A DNA stretch of 8,588 nucleotides from Planctomycetales bacterium (lineage in GTDB: Bacteria; Planctomycetota; Planctomycetia; Pirellulales; Thermoguttaceae): positions 1-8,588 of the forward strand of contig SKJM01000506.1 in assembly GCA_007122045.1 (NCBI GenBank). The letters are read 5' to 3'. The translations under genes were made by a program, and so were the position numbers. Shown here piece after piece: positions 1-5,983 of this stretch. How positions within the stretch are numbered: the first letter of the stretch is position 1; each line of letters starts with the position of its first letter. The notes under the pieces are model-generated. The model saw only the letters and a program-made list of their open reading frames with translations, was not told the origin of the DNA and searched no databases.

Positions 1-2334
1 CAGGACCACTTCCCGCCCACGCTCGACACCTACTGGTTCCACCATCGCTGCTACCGGGCGAAGGCCAGCGAGAACTACATCCTCTCGTCGCGCACCGGCA
101 TCGAGTTCGTCGACCTGCGGACGGGCGAATGGACCATCCATCACTGGGTCCGTGGCGCGTGCCTGTACGGCATCATGCCGGCCAATGGGCTGGTGTACGC
201 CCCGCCGCATCCGTGCGCGTGCTACTCCGAGGCGCTGCTGAAGGGGCTGGTGGCGCTGGCCCCGCCTACCAAGTCGCGCGAGCTGCCGGAGCCGCTCCCG
301 GCGGAAGATCGCCTCGAGCGCGGCCCGGCCTACGGCGCGATTGCCGCCGAGAAGCCGAGCGGCGAGGCTTGGCCCACCTACCGGGCTGACGCGGGCCGCA
401 GCGGCGGCACGCCGGCTCCCGTGCCGCGCGACCTCCTCCCGGCGTGGAGCACCGAACTCGGCGGGCGATTGACGCCGCCCATCGCGGCCGGCGGCCGGGT
501 GTTCGTTGCCAATATCGACCGGCACATGGTCCATGCGCTCGACGCCGGTTCCGGCGACATGCTATGGAGTTTCACCGCTGGCGGACGCGTCGACTCGCCT
601 CCAACCTACGACCGCGGCCGGTTGCTGTTCGGCTGCGCCGACGGCTACGTGTACTGCCTCCGGGTCGCCGACGGCGCGCTGGCTTGGCGCTTCCTCGCCG
701 CCACGACCGACCGCCGCATGGTGGCCTACGATCAGGTCGAGTCGTGCTGGCCGGTCCACGGGTCGGTGTTGGTGCAGGACGGCGTTGTTTCGGCAGTGGC
801 GGGCCGGTCGATGTACCTCGACGGCGGGCTGCGGCTGTGCCGGCTCGATGTCGAAACCGGCCGCCTGCTGGGCGAGCAGGTGTTCGACGACCGCGATCCC
901 CAGACGGGCGAGGACCTCCAAGGGCGCGTGCGAGGGCTGAACATGGCGGTCGGCCTGCCCGATATCCTTTCCACCGACGGCCGGCGCCTTTACATGCGAT
1001 CCCAGGTAATGGACCTGGAGGGCAATCGCGTCGCGCTCGGCCCGGCCGGCAGCGGGCACCCGCATCTGTTCGCTCCGTACGGCTTCACCGACGATTCCTG
1101 GTTCCATCGCACGTACTGGGTGTACGGCGACGCGTTCCACGGCGGCATTGGCGGCTTCCGCGCCGGGCAAACCGTGCCCGCCGGCCGCATCCTCGCCCAT
1201 AACGAAGAAACGGTGTTCGGCTACGGCCGCAAGTCCGGCTACTGGCAGTGGACGTCGGTGCTGGAGAATCACCTGTTCGCGGCCGTCCGGCCCGGCGCCC
1301 GGCGCACGGAGCCGATGGCCGTCGAGTTCAAGAACACCGACAGCCTCGACCCGGCGGGCAAGCCGCTGACCATCGCCGCCTGGGTCCGGACCGCCGACGA
1401 CGACGGCACCATCTTGGTGCGGGGAGCGAACATCCACGGCTTCGCCCTCATCCTGGCCGACCGCAAACCGCAAATGCTCCTGCGAACCAAGGGCACCACG
1501 CACGTGGCTGCGGCCGAAAAGCCGATCGGCGCCGAATGGACCCACCTGGCCGGCGTGATTGGCGAGAACGGGCGAATGACCGTGTACGTCGACGGGCAAG
1601 CCGCCGGCACGACCGACGGCGTGCCCCTGCTGGGCGGCACGCCCATCATCCCGATGCGCGTCGGCTACGATCCCACCAATCAACTGCTGCCCGAACCGTT
1701 GACGCCGTTCCAAGGCACGCTCGACGAGGTGATGCTGTTCCACCGAGCACTCTCGGCGGACGAGATCGCGCGGCTGGCCGATCCGGCGACAACCCTGGAC
1801 GCCGAGGCCCGCGCCGGCCAGGTCCTGCACTTGACGTTCACCAAGGGGGCGGTCCGCGACCGCTCGCCCGCCAAGAACCATGGCGACGCCAAAGGCACCC
1901 GGTTCCGAACCGTGCCCGGCCCGGTGGGCGACGCGCTGGCGTTCGAGCAGCCCGATCCCGCCGTGCTGGCCCGGCGGCGCGAAGCGCAGGGGCGGGTGGG
2001 GCATCTTTGGAGCCGCGAGGTGCCGCTGATGGTCCGCGCCATGGCCGTGGCCGGCGAGACGTTGCTCATTGCCGGACCGCCCGACGTGGTCGACGAGGTG
2101 GCCGCATTCCAGGCGTTCGAGCATCCGTCCACGCAGAAACAGATTGCCGAGCAGGACCGCGCGCTGCGGGGCGAGGGCGGGGCCCTGTTCTACGCCGTCG
2201 ATACCGCCACCGGCGAAACCCTGGCGGAATACCCCCTCGACTCGCCCCCCGTGTTCGACGGGCTCATCGCCGCCGCCGGCCGGGTGTTCCTCGTGACCAT
2301 GGACGGCCGGGTGGTGGCGCTGGCGGGCGACTGA
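1..2334 (+). CDS. PQQ-like beta-propeller protein with inserted LamG-like module (5' end outside window)
   Basis: The frame is open from base 1, so the gene begins upstream; 777 residues are visible, and the ATG at 175 is an internal Met (visible residue 59). PQQ/WD-like blade motifs are seen, for example GRVFVANIDRHMVHALDAGS, then a blade with GCADGYVYCLRVADGALAW, and a last blade near the C-terminus ending GRVFLVTMDGRVVALAGD. A motif with two close cysteines (PPHPCACY, Cys72 and Cys74) follows the first visible blades. Residues about 440-652 interrupt the propeller with a LamG/concanavalin-like module (LTIAAWVRT, EWTHLAGVIG, MTVYVDGQ, GTLDEVMLFHRALSADEIA). The propeller resumes at LWSREVPLMVRAM. 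Such proteins are common in planctomycetes and are usually thought to be exported; ligand and partner are unknown. The N-terminus, and any signal peptide, cannot be seen. I infer a scaffold or binding role, not an enzyme. Family call fairly sure, function unknown. Confidence 0.88.
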   Translation, partial: QDHFPPTLDTYWFHHRCYRAKASENYILSSRTGIEFVDLRTGEWTIHHWVRGACLYGIMPANGLVYAPPHPCACYSEALLKGLVALAPPTKSRELPEPLPAEDRLERGPAYGAIAAEKPSGEAWPTYRADAGRSGGTPAPVPRDLLPAWSTELGGRLTPPIAAGGRVFVANIDRHMVHALDAGSGDMLWSFTAGGRVDSPPTYDRGRLLFGCADGYVYCLRVADGALAWRFLAATTDRRMVAYDQVESCWPVHGSVLVQDGVVSAVAGRSMYLDGGLRLCRLDVETGRLLGEQVFDDRDPQTGEDLQGRVRGLNMAVGLPDILSTDGRRLYMRSQVMDLEGNRVALGPAGSGHPHLFAPYGFTDDSWFHRTYWVYGDAFHGGIGGFRAGQTVPAGRILAHNEETVFGYGRKSGYWQWTSVLENHLFAAVRPGARRTEPMAVEFKNTDSLDPAGKPLTIAAWVRTADDDGTILVRGANIHGFALILADRKPQMLLRTKGTTHVAAAEKPIGAEWTHLAGVIGENGRMTVYVDGQAAGTTDGVPLLGGTPIIPMRVGYDPTNQLLPEPLTPFQGTLDEVMLFHRALSADEIARLADPATTLDAEARAGQVLHLTFTKGAVRDRSPAKNHGDAKGTRFRTVPGPVGDALAFEQPDPAVLARRREAQGRVGHLWSREVPLMVRAMAVAGETLLIAGPPDVVDEVAAFQAFEHPSTQKQIAEQDRALRGEGGALFYAVDTATGETLAEYPLDSPPVFDGLIAAAGRVFLVTMDGRVVALAGD
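1318..1959 (+). other. LamG-like (concanavalin A-type) module inside the propeller gene
   Basis: This part of the propeller gene encodes visible residues about 440-652. The first segment (AVEFKNTDSLDPAGKPLTIAAWV through DEVMLFHRALSADEIARLADP, written here only by its ends) matches the middle and end of a typical LamG jelly roll. The strands that normally open a LamG domain (VLHLTFTKG, DRSPAKNHGDAKG, GPVGDALAFEQPD) come after it instead of before it. The order therefore looks circularly permuted, or like two partial copies. LamG domains usually bind carbohydrate or mediate protein contacts; no ligand can be inferred here. Confidence 0.7.
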
Positions 2335-2351
2335 TCGCCGAAGAGAAGCCC

Positions 2352-2397
2352 GGCAGGGGGGTGGTGAGCAGCGCACGCAAATGCCCCCTCCCGTGCC
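2352..2397 (+). terminator. weak GC-rich hairpin after the propeller gene
   Basis: GGCA (2352-2355) pairs with TGCC (2394-2397), and after a G/G mismatch GGG (2357-2359) pairs with CCC (2390-2392), with one further wobble and one GC pair. It begins 18 nt after the TGA of the propeller gene and lies before the antitoxin. No T-run follows, so intrinsic termination is doubtful. Confidence 0.3.
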
Positions 2398-2421
2398 CTG
2401 AGAAGGTGATTTACCAAGAAT

Positions 2422-2428
2422 AGAGAGG
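2422..2428 (+). promoter_or_regulatory. ribosome binding site of UPF0175 gene (decides start)
   Basis: AGAGAGG lies 8 nt before ATG 2437 but only 2 nt before the in-frame TTG at 2431. This spacing favours the ATG and an 83-residue product. Confidence 0.6.
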
Positions 2429-2436
2429 CATTGGTC

Positions 2437-2688
2437 ATGTGTGAACTCACAATTACGATTCCGGATGAGCGGCTTTCGGCCCTAAGCGTTCCACCCGAAG
2501 AGGCCGCCGATGAACTGCGAATGCTGGCCGCCGTGAAGCTGTATGAAATGGGGCGTTTGTCCACGGGGGCAGCCGCGGAATTTGCGGGCATTCCCAAGCC
2601 GGTCTTTCTTCAACGGCTGGGTGACTACGGCGTTGCGGTGTTCGACATGACGCCCGAGGAGTTTGAGCAGGAGACACGACTTGGCTGA
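2437..2688 (+). CDS. UPF0175 family antitoxin-like protein
   Basis: An 83-residue small acidic protein. It opens with a strand (CELTITIPDERLSAL), followed by a helical region with the family signature: acidic PPEEAADELRMLAAVKLYEMG, then GRLSTGAAAEFAGIPKPVFLQRL, which resembles a helix-turn-helix. The end is short and acidic (FDMTPEEFEQETRLG). UPF0175 proteins are typically found next to DUF3368 PIN-like proteins and are regarded as the antitoxin of that pair, and the next gene here is such a protein. The stop codon lies inside the next gene (8-nt overlap if that starts at TTG 2681), implying translational coupling. Autoregulation by binding upstream DNA would be usual for such antitoxins, but no clear operator was found. 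An in-frame TTG at 2431 would add only two residues and has poor spacing to the ribosome binding site. Confidence 0.87.
   Translation: MCELTITIPDERLSALSVPPEEAADELRMLAAVKLYEMGRLSTGAAAEFAGIPKPVFLQRLGDYGVAVFDMTPEEFEQETRLG
2669..2673 (+). promoter_or_regulatory. ribosome binding site of DUF3368 gene inside the antitoxin gene (decides start)
   Basis: AGGAG lies 7 nt before TTG 2681, and no comparable site precedes the in-frame TTG at 2663. The site is within the last codons of the antitoxin gene, as expected for coupled translation. Confidence 0.6.
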
Positions 2689-3166
2689 ACTGATCTGCAA
2701 TACGTCGGTGATCCAGTCGTTACACCAGCTTGGACTGCTGCATCTGTTGCCGGTGCTGGCCTCGCCGGTGTGCGTGCCAGCGGCCGTTGAGGCCGAGTTG
2801 GCCGCGGGCCGGGCAAGCGGCGCGGATGTTCCAGAGCCGGCGGCGTTCGCCTGGGCCCGGAAGCGAACTGCGGAGTCCACCCCCTCGCTGCCGCGCGAAC
2901 ACGCGCTGGGCGCAGGGGAACGGGCGGTCCTGTGGCTCGCGATGGAGTCGGCGACGGGTATTGCCGTACTGGACGACCGCGACGCCCGCCGCGTGGCCCG
3001 CCGGTTGGGCATCCCACTGACAGGGACGCTTGGTCTGCTCGTCGATGCGAAACAGCGCGGGCTGATCCCGGCGGTTGCGCCCCTGTTGAACGAATTGGGC
3101 CGACGTGGTTTCCACATGTCCGGGCGTATCCGTGAGGCAGTGCTGAAACGCGCCGGAGAGGAGTGA
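2681..3166 (+). CDS. DUF3368 PIN-like domain protein, probable toxin of the TA pair
   Basis: A 161-residue protein covering a full-length DUF3368/PIN-like fold. The N-terminal motif is ELICNTSVIQSLHQLG, where the first PIN acidic position is Asn7, not Asp. Next come VPAAVEAELAAGR (Glu39), LGAGERAVLWLA (Glu80), and the core VLDDRDARRVARRLGIPLTG (Asp98, Asp99), followed by TLGLLVDAKQRGLIPAV and the C-terminal GFHMSGRIREAVLKRAG. PIN proteins are metal-dependent ribonucleases in many toxin-antitoxin systems; nuclease action here is inferred. The TTG start at 2681 is chosen because of the AGGAG 7 nt upstream and because the product then begins MAELICNTS, close to the usual start of the family. A TTG at 2663 would add six residues. 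Asn at the first position occurs in many DUF3368 members as I recall, so it is not proof of inactivity. It forms an operon with the UPF0175 gene. Confidence 0.87.
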   Translation: MAELICNTSVIQSLHQLGLLHLLPVLASPVCVPAAVEAELAAGRASGADVPEPAAFAWARKRTAESTPSLPREHALGAGERAVLWLAMESATGIAVLDDRDARRVARRLGIPLTGTLGLLVDAKQRGLIPAVAPLLNELGRRGFHMSGRIREAVLKRAGEE

Positions 3167-3223
3167 TCAGCCGGTCGTTGTCGTACGGCGCAATGCAGCG
3201 TCTCGAGGATCTTCCCAATGATG

Positions 3224-3236
3224 CGGTATACTACCG
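3224..3236 (+). repeat. short inverted repeat CGGTA-TAC-TACCG before the methyltransferase
   Basis: A perfect 5-bp inverted repeat with a 3-nt centre lies in the 157-nt gap between toxin and methyltransferase. It contains TATACT (3227-3232), which resembles a -10 box, but no acceptable -35 box lies 16-18 nt upstream. It could be an operator or chance. Confidence 0.3.
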
Positions 3237-3273
3237 TACCTGGAGTATGGTTACGTTTGGCTTGAGCTTGCTT

Positions 3274-3289
3274 CCTCCCAACCTCCCAA
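3274..3289 (+). repeat. tandem 8-bp direct repeat CCTCCCAA x2
   Basis: Two perfect adjacent copies of CCTCCCAA (3274-3281 and 3282-3289) lie 35-50 nt before the methyltransferase start. They are preceded by three spaced CTTG/CTT steps. No function can be assigned. Confidence 0.5.
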
Positions 3290-3323
3290 CGACAAAACGA
3301 TTCTGGCTGAAGGAGAAGATCAG

Positions 3324-4100
3324 ATGCCCGCCCGACGGAAGAAAGAATGGTTCGACAATGACGCGTTCTGGCGGGAAACGTATTCATTCATGTTCCCGGA
3401 AGATCAGTTCGCCGCGGCGCCGGAACAGGTCGAGAAGGCGCTCGCGCTGGCGAAGCCCGGCGGCAAGGATGCGCTGGACTTATGCTGTGGGCCCGGGAGG
3501 TGCTCGATCGCGCTGGCCGAAGCGGGTTTCCGCGTGACGGGCGTCGACCGGACGAAGTTCCTGCTGGACAAGGCCCGCGCCCGGGCCCGGAAGGCCCGGA
3601 CCCAGATCGAGTGGGTCGAGGCCGACATGCGCAACTTCGTCCGGCCCGAGGCGTTCGACCTCGTCGTGAACATGTGGACGTCGTTCGGCTACTTCGACGA
3701 GAAAGACGACGACCGGCGGGTGCTCCAGAACATCTACGCCAGCCTCCGGCCCGGAGGAGTCTGCCTGATGGAGATGCTGGGCAAGGAGCGGCTGGCCCGG
3801 ATTTATCAGCCGACCACCTCCGACGTGCTGGCCGACGGGACGAGGGCGATCCTGTGCCACGAGATCGTCGACGACTGGACGCGCCTTCGCAACGAGTGGA
3901 TCCTGATCCGCCAGGGCCGCGCCAAGACGTACCGGTTCCATCTGACGATCTACTCGGGGCAGGAGCTGCGCGACCGGCTGGAGCAGGCCGGCTTCACCGA
4001 CGTGACGTTGTATGGGAATCTCGACGGCGAGGTCTATGGCCCCGATGCCCAGCGGCTCGTGGCCGTCGCGCACAAGGCAATGTCGGCGGACGCGCGATAA
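3324..4100 (+). CDS. class I SAM-dependent methyltransferase
   Basis: A 258-residue protein with a Rossmann-type methyltransferase core. Motif I is LDLCCGPGRCSIALAEAGF (residues 51-69), followed by the acidic end of beta-2 at Asp75 (VTGVDRT). EADMRNF (99-105) is the adenine-side motif, FDLVVNMWTSFGYF (111-124) the motif IV region, and LRPGGVCLMEM (141-151) the post-motif. The C-terminal half (about 160-258) is a beta-rich extension ending TIYSGQELRDRLEQAGF...AVAH, typical of small-molecule methyltransferases. The substrate is unknown. The region before the core is rich in charged and aromatic residues (WFDNDAFWRETYSFMFPEDQF), as in the lid of related enzymes. ATG 3324 is supported by AGGAG (3311-3315), 8 nt upstream. 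The frame is open farther upstream, to a stop at 3219-3221, but without ATG, GTG or TTG. The gene stands alone, with gaps of 157 nt before and 278 nt after. No signal peptide, so cytoplasmic. Confidence 0.9.
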   Translation: MPARRKKEWFDNDAFWRETYSFMFPEDQFAAAPEQVEKALALAKPGGKDALDLCCGPGRCSIALAEAGFRVTGVDRTKFLLDKARARARKARTQIEWVEADMRNFVRPEAFDLVVNMWTSFGYFDEKDDDRRVLQNIYASLRPGGVCLMEMLGKERLARIYQPTTSDVLADGTRAILCHEIVDDWTRLRNEWILIRQGRAKTYRFHLTIYSGQELRDRLEQAGFTDVTLYGNLDGEVYGPDAQRLVAVAHKAMSADAR

Positions 4101-4209
4101 AGCTCGTCCAGGCGATGATCACCACGGCGAAGGTCCTTGCGCTGTTCCTCGATTTCTTTCGCGGTGCGAAACGGTTCGCCCGCCGTGCGTCTCGGCGGCG
4201 CCGCAAGCC

Positions 4210-4234
4210 GGGCGCGTTCGACCATAACGCACCC
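4210..4234 (+). terminator. hairpin downstream of methyltransferase, possible terminator
   Basis: GGG-c-GCGTT (4210-4218) pairs with AACGC-a-CCC (4226-4234) around a 7-nt loop: eight pairs with one C/A mismatch. It lies about 110 nt after the methyltransferase stop. No T-run follows directly, so it could equally be an RNA processing or stability element. Confidence 0.35.
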
Positions 4235-4242
4235 GCCCGACC

Positions 4243-4298
4243 GGGCCCGACCCTACTTTTGAGCAGCTTGGAAATGCTCTTGACGTCGGGTCGGGCTC
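4243..4298 (+). repeat. nested inverted repeat overlapping the barrel gene promoter
   Basis: GCCCGACCC (4245-4253) is the exact reverse complement of GGGTCGGGC (4288-4296). One wobble and one GC pair extend it outward to 4243 and 4298. Within the 34-nt interval GAGCA (4261-4265) pairs with TGCTC (4275-4279). The candidate -35 box (4280-4285) lies between the inner and outer right arms, and the outer right arm fills most of the promoter spacer. It may act as a DNA operator or cruciform, or as a terminator of readthrough from upstream. Confidence 0.55.
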
Positions 4299-4308
4299 TC
4301 GCTAAAAG
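4280..4308 (+). promoter_or_regulatory. sigma-70-like promoter of the beta-barrel gene
   Basis: TTGACG (4280-4285) is followed after exactly 17 nt by TAAAAG (4303-4308), giving five of six and four of six consensus matches. A transcription start near 4315 would leave a leader of about 65 nt before ATG 4379. This is the best promoter match I found in the window. Confidence 0.6.
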
Positions 4309-4378
4309 ACATCGCTCTTCAAGGTGCCCCGCCCGTGCTCCTCCACCGGGGATTCTCCCTTTCCGTCGGAGAAAACGC

Positions 4379-5659
4379 ATGAACCCCACACCGCTGCTGA
4401 GGCTGTTCGTAGCCGCGTTGCTGCTTTTCACCGCCGATTTGGCGATGGGCCAACAGCTCGTCCGGTTCCCCACAACGGTCGCTCAGCTTCCTGCCCATAC
4501 CTCCCAACCCCCATCCGGGCCCCAAGGTCCTATTCATATCCCTCAAGATGCCCTCCCTCACCCGCCTTCCCAGGGTGCCCAAAATCACAACTGGCAGGGC
4601 ACCACACCGGGGCCGGCGGGAGTGTATAGGATGCCGGACGCGGCAGGCCAACCGGCGCCGGCGGGCGCGTCGGGCTACGGGATGCCGGCTCTGCCATCGC
4701 ATCTGCCGCCGGCGGTGGGAGGCGGCCCGGCCGCCAACCCCTCGCCGGCGCTCCCGGCCTTTGGCCTCTCCGCGAATCCATGGGATGCCTACGGGCCGAC
4801 GGCCGTCGGGTCCGCCGGATTCCCGACGCACGGTTACCAGGGATTCGAGGCCGGAGTCGACTTGGTCTTCTTTCGGCCCTACCTGGGAAGCCTGCGTTCG
4901 GTAACGGCCGTGGTTCCCGACGATCCGCCGGTGACCTTCACCACCAGGTTTCCGCCCAACCGTTTCGATCCAACGCTGAGAGCCTGGCTCGGCTACGCCT
5001 TTTCCAGCGGCCTGGGCTTTCGTGTGCGCTACTGGGAGTTCCACCAGGCCCTGGCCTCGGAGACGGGCACCTTCGAGTTTCCGATGGAGGGACTGCCGCC
5101 GGCCTTCGCCGGCACCACGATCACCGGTCGAAGCCACCTGGTGGCCCGCACGCTCGACGGCGAGGTGAATCAACGGATCGAACTGGGGCCGTTGCGTACT
5201 CTGGTTGGCGGTGGCATTCGGTATGCCGAATTCCAGCGGTGGAGGACGGCAACCATCGCGTTCCCCTTCGAGACGCTTGAGATCGAGGAATCGGGCCGGT
5301 TTTTCGGCGTCGGCCCGACCCTGTTCGTCGAATTGCAGCGCCCGTTGGCCGATTCCGGTTTCTCGCTGGTGGCCGTCGGGCGCGGTTCGATCCTGTTCGG
5401 CCCCCGGATCGAACAGTCGGATCTGCTATTGCCTTGGTTGGCCCTCGACGCGACGTTCGAAACGCATCGCGACGTGGCGATCGGCGTGGGCGAGATCCAG
5501 TTGGGCATCGAGTGGGCAACCTGCCTTCACGGAGGAGCCAACCTCTTTGCCCGCGCCATGTGGGAAGCACAACTCTGGAGCGCGACGGGCAACCCGCTCG
5601 GCAGCGATGCCAACGCCGGATTCCAGGGCTTCTCCATCCACCTCGGCCTTCAACGGTAA
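4379..5659 (+). CDS. BBP7/Lpg1974-type outer-membrane beta-barrel protein
   Basis: A 426-residue exported protein. Residues 1-24 form a signal peptide (LLRLFVAALLLFTADLAMG), with likely cleavage before QQ25. Residues about 30-145 are a low-complexity linker rich in Pro, Gly, Ala, Gln and His (HPPSQGAQNHNWQG, LPSHLPPAVGGGP). From about 152 to 426 the protein shows alternating strands with aromatic girdle residues: GFEAGVDLVFFRPYLG, LRAWLGYAFSSGLGFRVRYW, LDGEVNQRIELGPLRTLVGG, FFGVGPTLFVELQRPL, and a closing GFSIHLGLQR. This resembles planctomycete BBP7/Lpg1974-type pore or barrel proteins, which sit in the outer membrane; pore function is inferred from the family. The start is supported by GGAG (4368-4371), 7 nt upstream, and by the signal peptide. 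The frame is open far upstream through the methyltransferase gene, but only as an overlap without protein features. It ends in Arg rather than the Phe typical of many barrels. Confidence 0.8.
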   Translation: MNPTPLLRLFVAALLLFTADLAMGQQLVRFPTTVAQLPAHTSQPPSGPQGPIHIPQDALPHPPSQGAQNHNWQGTTPGPAGVYRMPDAAGQPAPAGASGYGMPALPSHLPPAVGGGPAANPSPALPAFGLSANPWDAYGPTAVGSAGFPTHGYQGFEAGVDLVFFRPYLGSLRSVTAVVPDDPPVTFTTRFPPNRFDPTLRAWLGYAFSSGLGFRVRYWEFHQALASETGTFEFPMEGLPPAFAGTTITGRSHLVARTLDGEVNQRIELGPLRTLVGGGIRYAEFQRWRTATIAFPFETLEIEESGRFFGVGPTLFVELQRPLADSGFSLVAVGRGSILFGPRIEQSDLLLPWLALDATFETHRDVAIGVGEIQLGIEWATCLHGGANLFARAMWEAQLWSATGNPLGSDANAGFQGFSIHLGLQR

Positions 5660-5673
5660 GCCGGGTGGCCGGC
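5660..5673 (+). terminator. short GC hairpin immediately after the barrel gene stop
   Basis: GCCGG (5660-5664), loop GTGG, CCGGC (5669-5673): a 5-bp GC stem that starts on the base after the TAA. No T-run follows. It is placed like a terminator or a 3'-end stabilising hairpin, but weak. Confidence 0.35.
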
Positions 5674-5775
5674 ATGCGTGGTCCGCCTCCTGCCGTGACG
5701 ATCCGCGTCTCGGCGCGTTGCGGCGGCAGCGGCTTGGCTGATCCGATGAACTGTCGACATGGATGTCCGGGAGGG

Positions 5776-5838
5776 TTGGGTTCATTGCGGCGGAAAGGGC
5801 GGCTTATTGGGTTCGACGCTTGGGTGCAGCTTGGGGGC
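5776..5838 (+). repeat. cluster of four TTGGG-type direct repeats
   Basis: TTGGGTTC occurs at 5776-5783 and 5807-5814, with the variants TTGGGTGC at 5820-5827 and TTGGGGGC at 5831-5838. Start-to-start spacings are 31, 13 and 11 nt. The cluster ends 43 nt before the candidate -35 box of the MBL gene, so an activator or repressor binding site is possible, but chance in a G-rich stretch cannot be excluded. Confidence 0.4.
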
Positions 5839-5881
5839 GGAGCGGCTTCAGTTGTTCATTTCCGGGCGACAAAAAAACCTG

Positions 5882-5910
5882 TTGCGGCTCCGGAACCGAT
5901 CGTTTACAGT
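5882..5910 (+). promoter_or_regulatory. candidate promoter of the MBL-DUF3006 operon
   Basis: TTGCGG (5882-5887), 17 nt spacer, TACAGT (5905-5910): three of six and four of six consensus matches. A run of seven A bases at 5871-5877 lies just upstream, where an UP element would be. A start near 5917 would give a leader of about 67 nt. Confidence 0.4.
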
Positions 5911-5971
5911 ACCGCACCTCATCCGGCCCGCTGGCCACACGATGCCCACGTCTGCACTTGGCACGGAAGAC

Positions 5972-5977
5972 AAGGAG
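5972..5977 (+). promoter_or_regulatory. strong ribosome binding site of the MBL lipoprotein gene (decides start)
   Basis: AAGGAG ends 6 nt before ATG 5984. The earlier in-frame ATG at 5942 lacks such a site and would put a charged segment in front of the signal peptide. Confidence 0.75.
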
Positions 5978-5983
5978 ACTACG

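Larger units (their letters stand above)
5660..5983. other. 324-nt intergenic region between barrel and MBL genes
   Basis: No convincing gene is present. It holds the stop-proximal hairpin; an inverted repeat CTGCCG (5690-5695)/CGGCAG (5724-5729); a G-rich stretch with four TTGGG motifs (5776-5838); an A7 tract (5871-5877); the candidate promoter at 5882-5910; and the leader of the MBL gene. An ATG at 5942 is in frame with the MBL gene but is a poorer start than 5984. Confidence 0.6.

Noticed and set aside
175..177. ATG as the start of the propeller gene
   Set aside because: The frame continues open to base 1 and the upstream residues (YILSSRTGIEFVDL) continue the propeller pattern, so this is an internal Met.
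444..1202. Arg-rich open frame on the plus strand inside the propeller gene
   Set aside because: Overlaps a recognised gene in another frame; the composition is biased to Arg, Pro and Gly, as expected of out-of-frame translation of GC-rich DNA.
562..2376. 604-residue open frame on the minus strand
   Set aside because: It lies opposite the propeller gene and is explained by strong GC bias at third positions. Its translation shows no family motifs, while the plus frame shows clear PQQ and LamG motifs.
3222..3323. Upstream extension of the methyltransferase
   Set aside because: The frame is open back to 3222 but has no ATG, GTG or TTG start, and the ribosome binding site at 3311-3315 fits ATG 3324.
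4034..4225. 63-residue minus-strand frame (contains AKEIEEQRKDLRRGDHRLDE)
   Set aside because: It looks somewhat protein-like between 4100 and 4225 but half of it is opposite the methyltransferase. No ribosome binding site or family was recognised, so it was left unannotated.
3482..4378. Extension of the barrel gene upstream through the methyltransferase gene
   Set aside because: The added region has no domain signature and overlaps the methyltransferase out of frame. The signal peptide and ribosome binding site both place the start at 4379.
5942..5983. Earlier ATG for the MBL lipoprotein
   Set aside because: It would add 14 residues with several charges before the signal peptide and has no good ribosome binding site, unlike ATG 5984.
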